This document shows positions 63,337 through 64,000 of a stretch of DNA of 64,000 nt, piece by piece. The DNA is from Geobacillus stearothermophilus ATCC 12980 (GTDB lineage: Bacteria > Bacillota > Bacilli > Bacillales > Anoxybacillaceae), in NCBI RefSeq assembly GCF_030369615.1, contig NZ_CP128494.1, positions 2,623,501 through 2,687,500 on the forward strand, given 5' to 3'. Both the position numbers and the translations under genes were made by a program. Positions within the stretch are counted from its first letter, which is position 1; each line of letters starts with the position of its first letter. A model generated the notes under the pieces. The model did no database searches. It was not told the DNA's origin and saw only the letters and a program-made list of their open reading frames with translations.

Positions 63337-64000
63337 TCACCTCCCTTTCCCTTCATCTCGTACGAATGACTGCGCATCAATCAGCCGGAGCACTTCTTTG
63401 ATTTTTCGCTTTTCGTGAGGGCAAGGACGATCCCCTGTTCGCAGGCGGTACAACGGGCAATGATTTCCTTGACACGCCGGCCGGAAAAAGCAAGCTTGGC
63501 ACTGTTCATCCGTTTCCTCGCCTGACGTTACCCATAGAGCGAGCTTATCCATATCGACATCCATCGTTCCATCGGCATGCAGACGGCCGATACGGTTATA
63601 TTCCTCGTCAAAGGCGCATGTGCATTTATACACTTGGCCGTCGGCCCCGATGACGAAGGAATGTGGCTTCGCCGCATAACAAACCGCCCCAGAAGGCATC
63701 AACATCGACTCCACCATCGAGCTCATCGAAAGTCCTTTCTTGATTCCGTATTCCGTCAACTCCCATATTTTCACCTCTGCCGTCCGATGGTCACAAACCG
63801 GCAACCGCTCATCATTCGCCCCGCCCCATCTCCCAACGGGACGGCAAAACAGCTGAAAACGCCGGTCCCCGGCAAAGTAACAAGCCAGCTCGTCTAAAAA
63901 CAGCGGAATCCGGTCAAGGTTGTCTTCATCAAAATTGACCCGGATGTCCACTTCAAATGATTCGTCAAGCGTCTGAATATCACGCAAATGGCCAAGAATC
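63337..64000 (-). CDS. radical SAM/SPASM peptide maturase, copy 2 (C-terminal part in window)
   Basis: The frame is open to the right edge, reading ILGHLRDIQTLDESFEV onward and aligning to copy 1 from about residue 225 to the end. LFCRPVGRWGGANDERLPVC, SGAVCYAAKPHSFVIGADGQ and YKCTCAFDEEYN match, and all SPASM cysteines (EQCQACFFRPACQGNHC, RPCPHE) are kept. The C-terminal tail is longer (SFVRDEGKGR) and provides the ribosome site for peptide 2. The CxxxCxxC motif lies outside the window. Confidence 0.9.
   Translation of the reverse strand, partial: ILGHLRDIQTLDESFEVDIRVNFDEDNLDRIPLFLDELACYFAGDRRFQLFCRPVGRWGGANDERLPVCDHRTAEVKIWELTEYGIKKGLSMSSMVESMLMPSGAVCYAAKPHSFVIGADGQVYKCTCAFDEEYNRIGRLHADGTMDVDMDKLALWVTSGEETDEQCQACFFRPACQGNHCPLYRLRTGDRPCPHEKRKIKEVLRLIDAQSFVRDEGKGR

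Overview
The window looks like a chromosome segment of a thermophilic Bacillaceae, most likely Geobacillus. The reasons are the GC-rich coding sequence, strong AAGGAGG-type ribosome sites, Bacillus-type gene neighbours (ywqB-ywqA, galU, a Ktr-type K+ channel, ugd) and IS families common in Geobacillus. The name is inferred from gene content and was not tested by any search.

Layout. 1-7.4 kb: DUF1284 start, an uncharacterised gene, a decayed aldehyde dehydrogenase/DUF779 pair, a TnpB-only IS200/IS605 element, a TetR-MFS efflux operon with three repeated operators, and a ROK fructokinase. 7.5-15.2 kb: metabolic genes mixed with deletion scars (a chimera of a lipoyl-E2 start and a sugar-permease end, an arsR/acr3/arsC operon whose pump is reduced to its tail, and a ribose operon reduced to rbsK plus a broken rbsB carrying a 397-bp IS605-type insertion). 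15.5-18.5 kb: an IS630 and a broken IS110. 18.6-22 kb: an AT-rich, probably acquired cadC-cadA cadmium module and a PIN protein. 22-28 kb: M20 hydrolase, ugd, brnQ, cell-wall amidase. 28.4-41.8 kb: four SEC-C zinc-motif genes arranged A-B-A-B, a pRiA4b ORF-3 gene, and ywqB-ywqA. 41.8-50.9 kb: a second, deleted TnpB element, two mannoside-type genes (DUF1861, GH130) with remnants of their regulator, transporter and paralog, then macro domain, galU, Ktr-type channel, Rpn nuclease and EamA. 51-57 kb: small unknowns, LysM-L,D-transpeptidase, a broken Rpn-like gene, an HTH/PIN toxin-antitoxin pair and degenerate remnants. 57-64 kb: two copies of a radical SAM/SPASM gene, each followed by a 28-residue peptide gene, separated by EamA, a galE fragment, a PBECR/DUF2283 pair and an RpiR regulator.

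Three themes stand out. (1) The two radical SAM-peptide pairs are the best candidate for an undescribed peptide-modification system. The peptides are 23/28 identical, with 14 of the 23 conserved residues encoded by different synonymous codons. (2) Three IS605-type insertions can be reversed on paper to exact empty sites. Two of them entered GTAAA at a gene's TAA stop codon and restored a stop from their own TTGA end. (3) The window is full of deletion fusions and single-base frameshifts, so real gene decay and assembly error both need checking.
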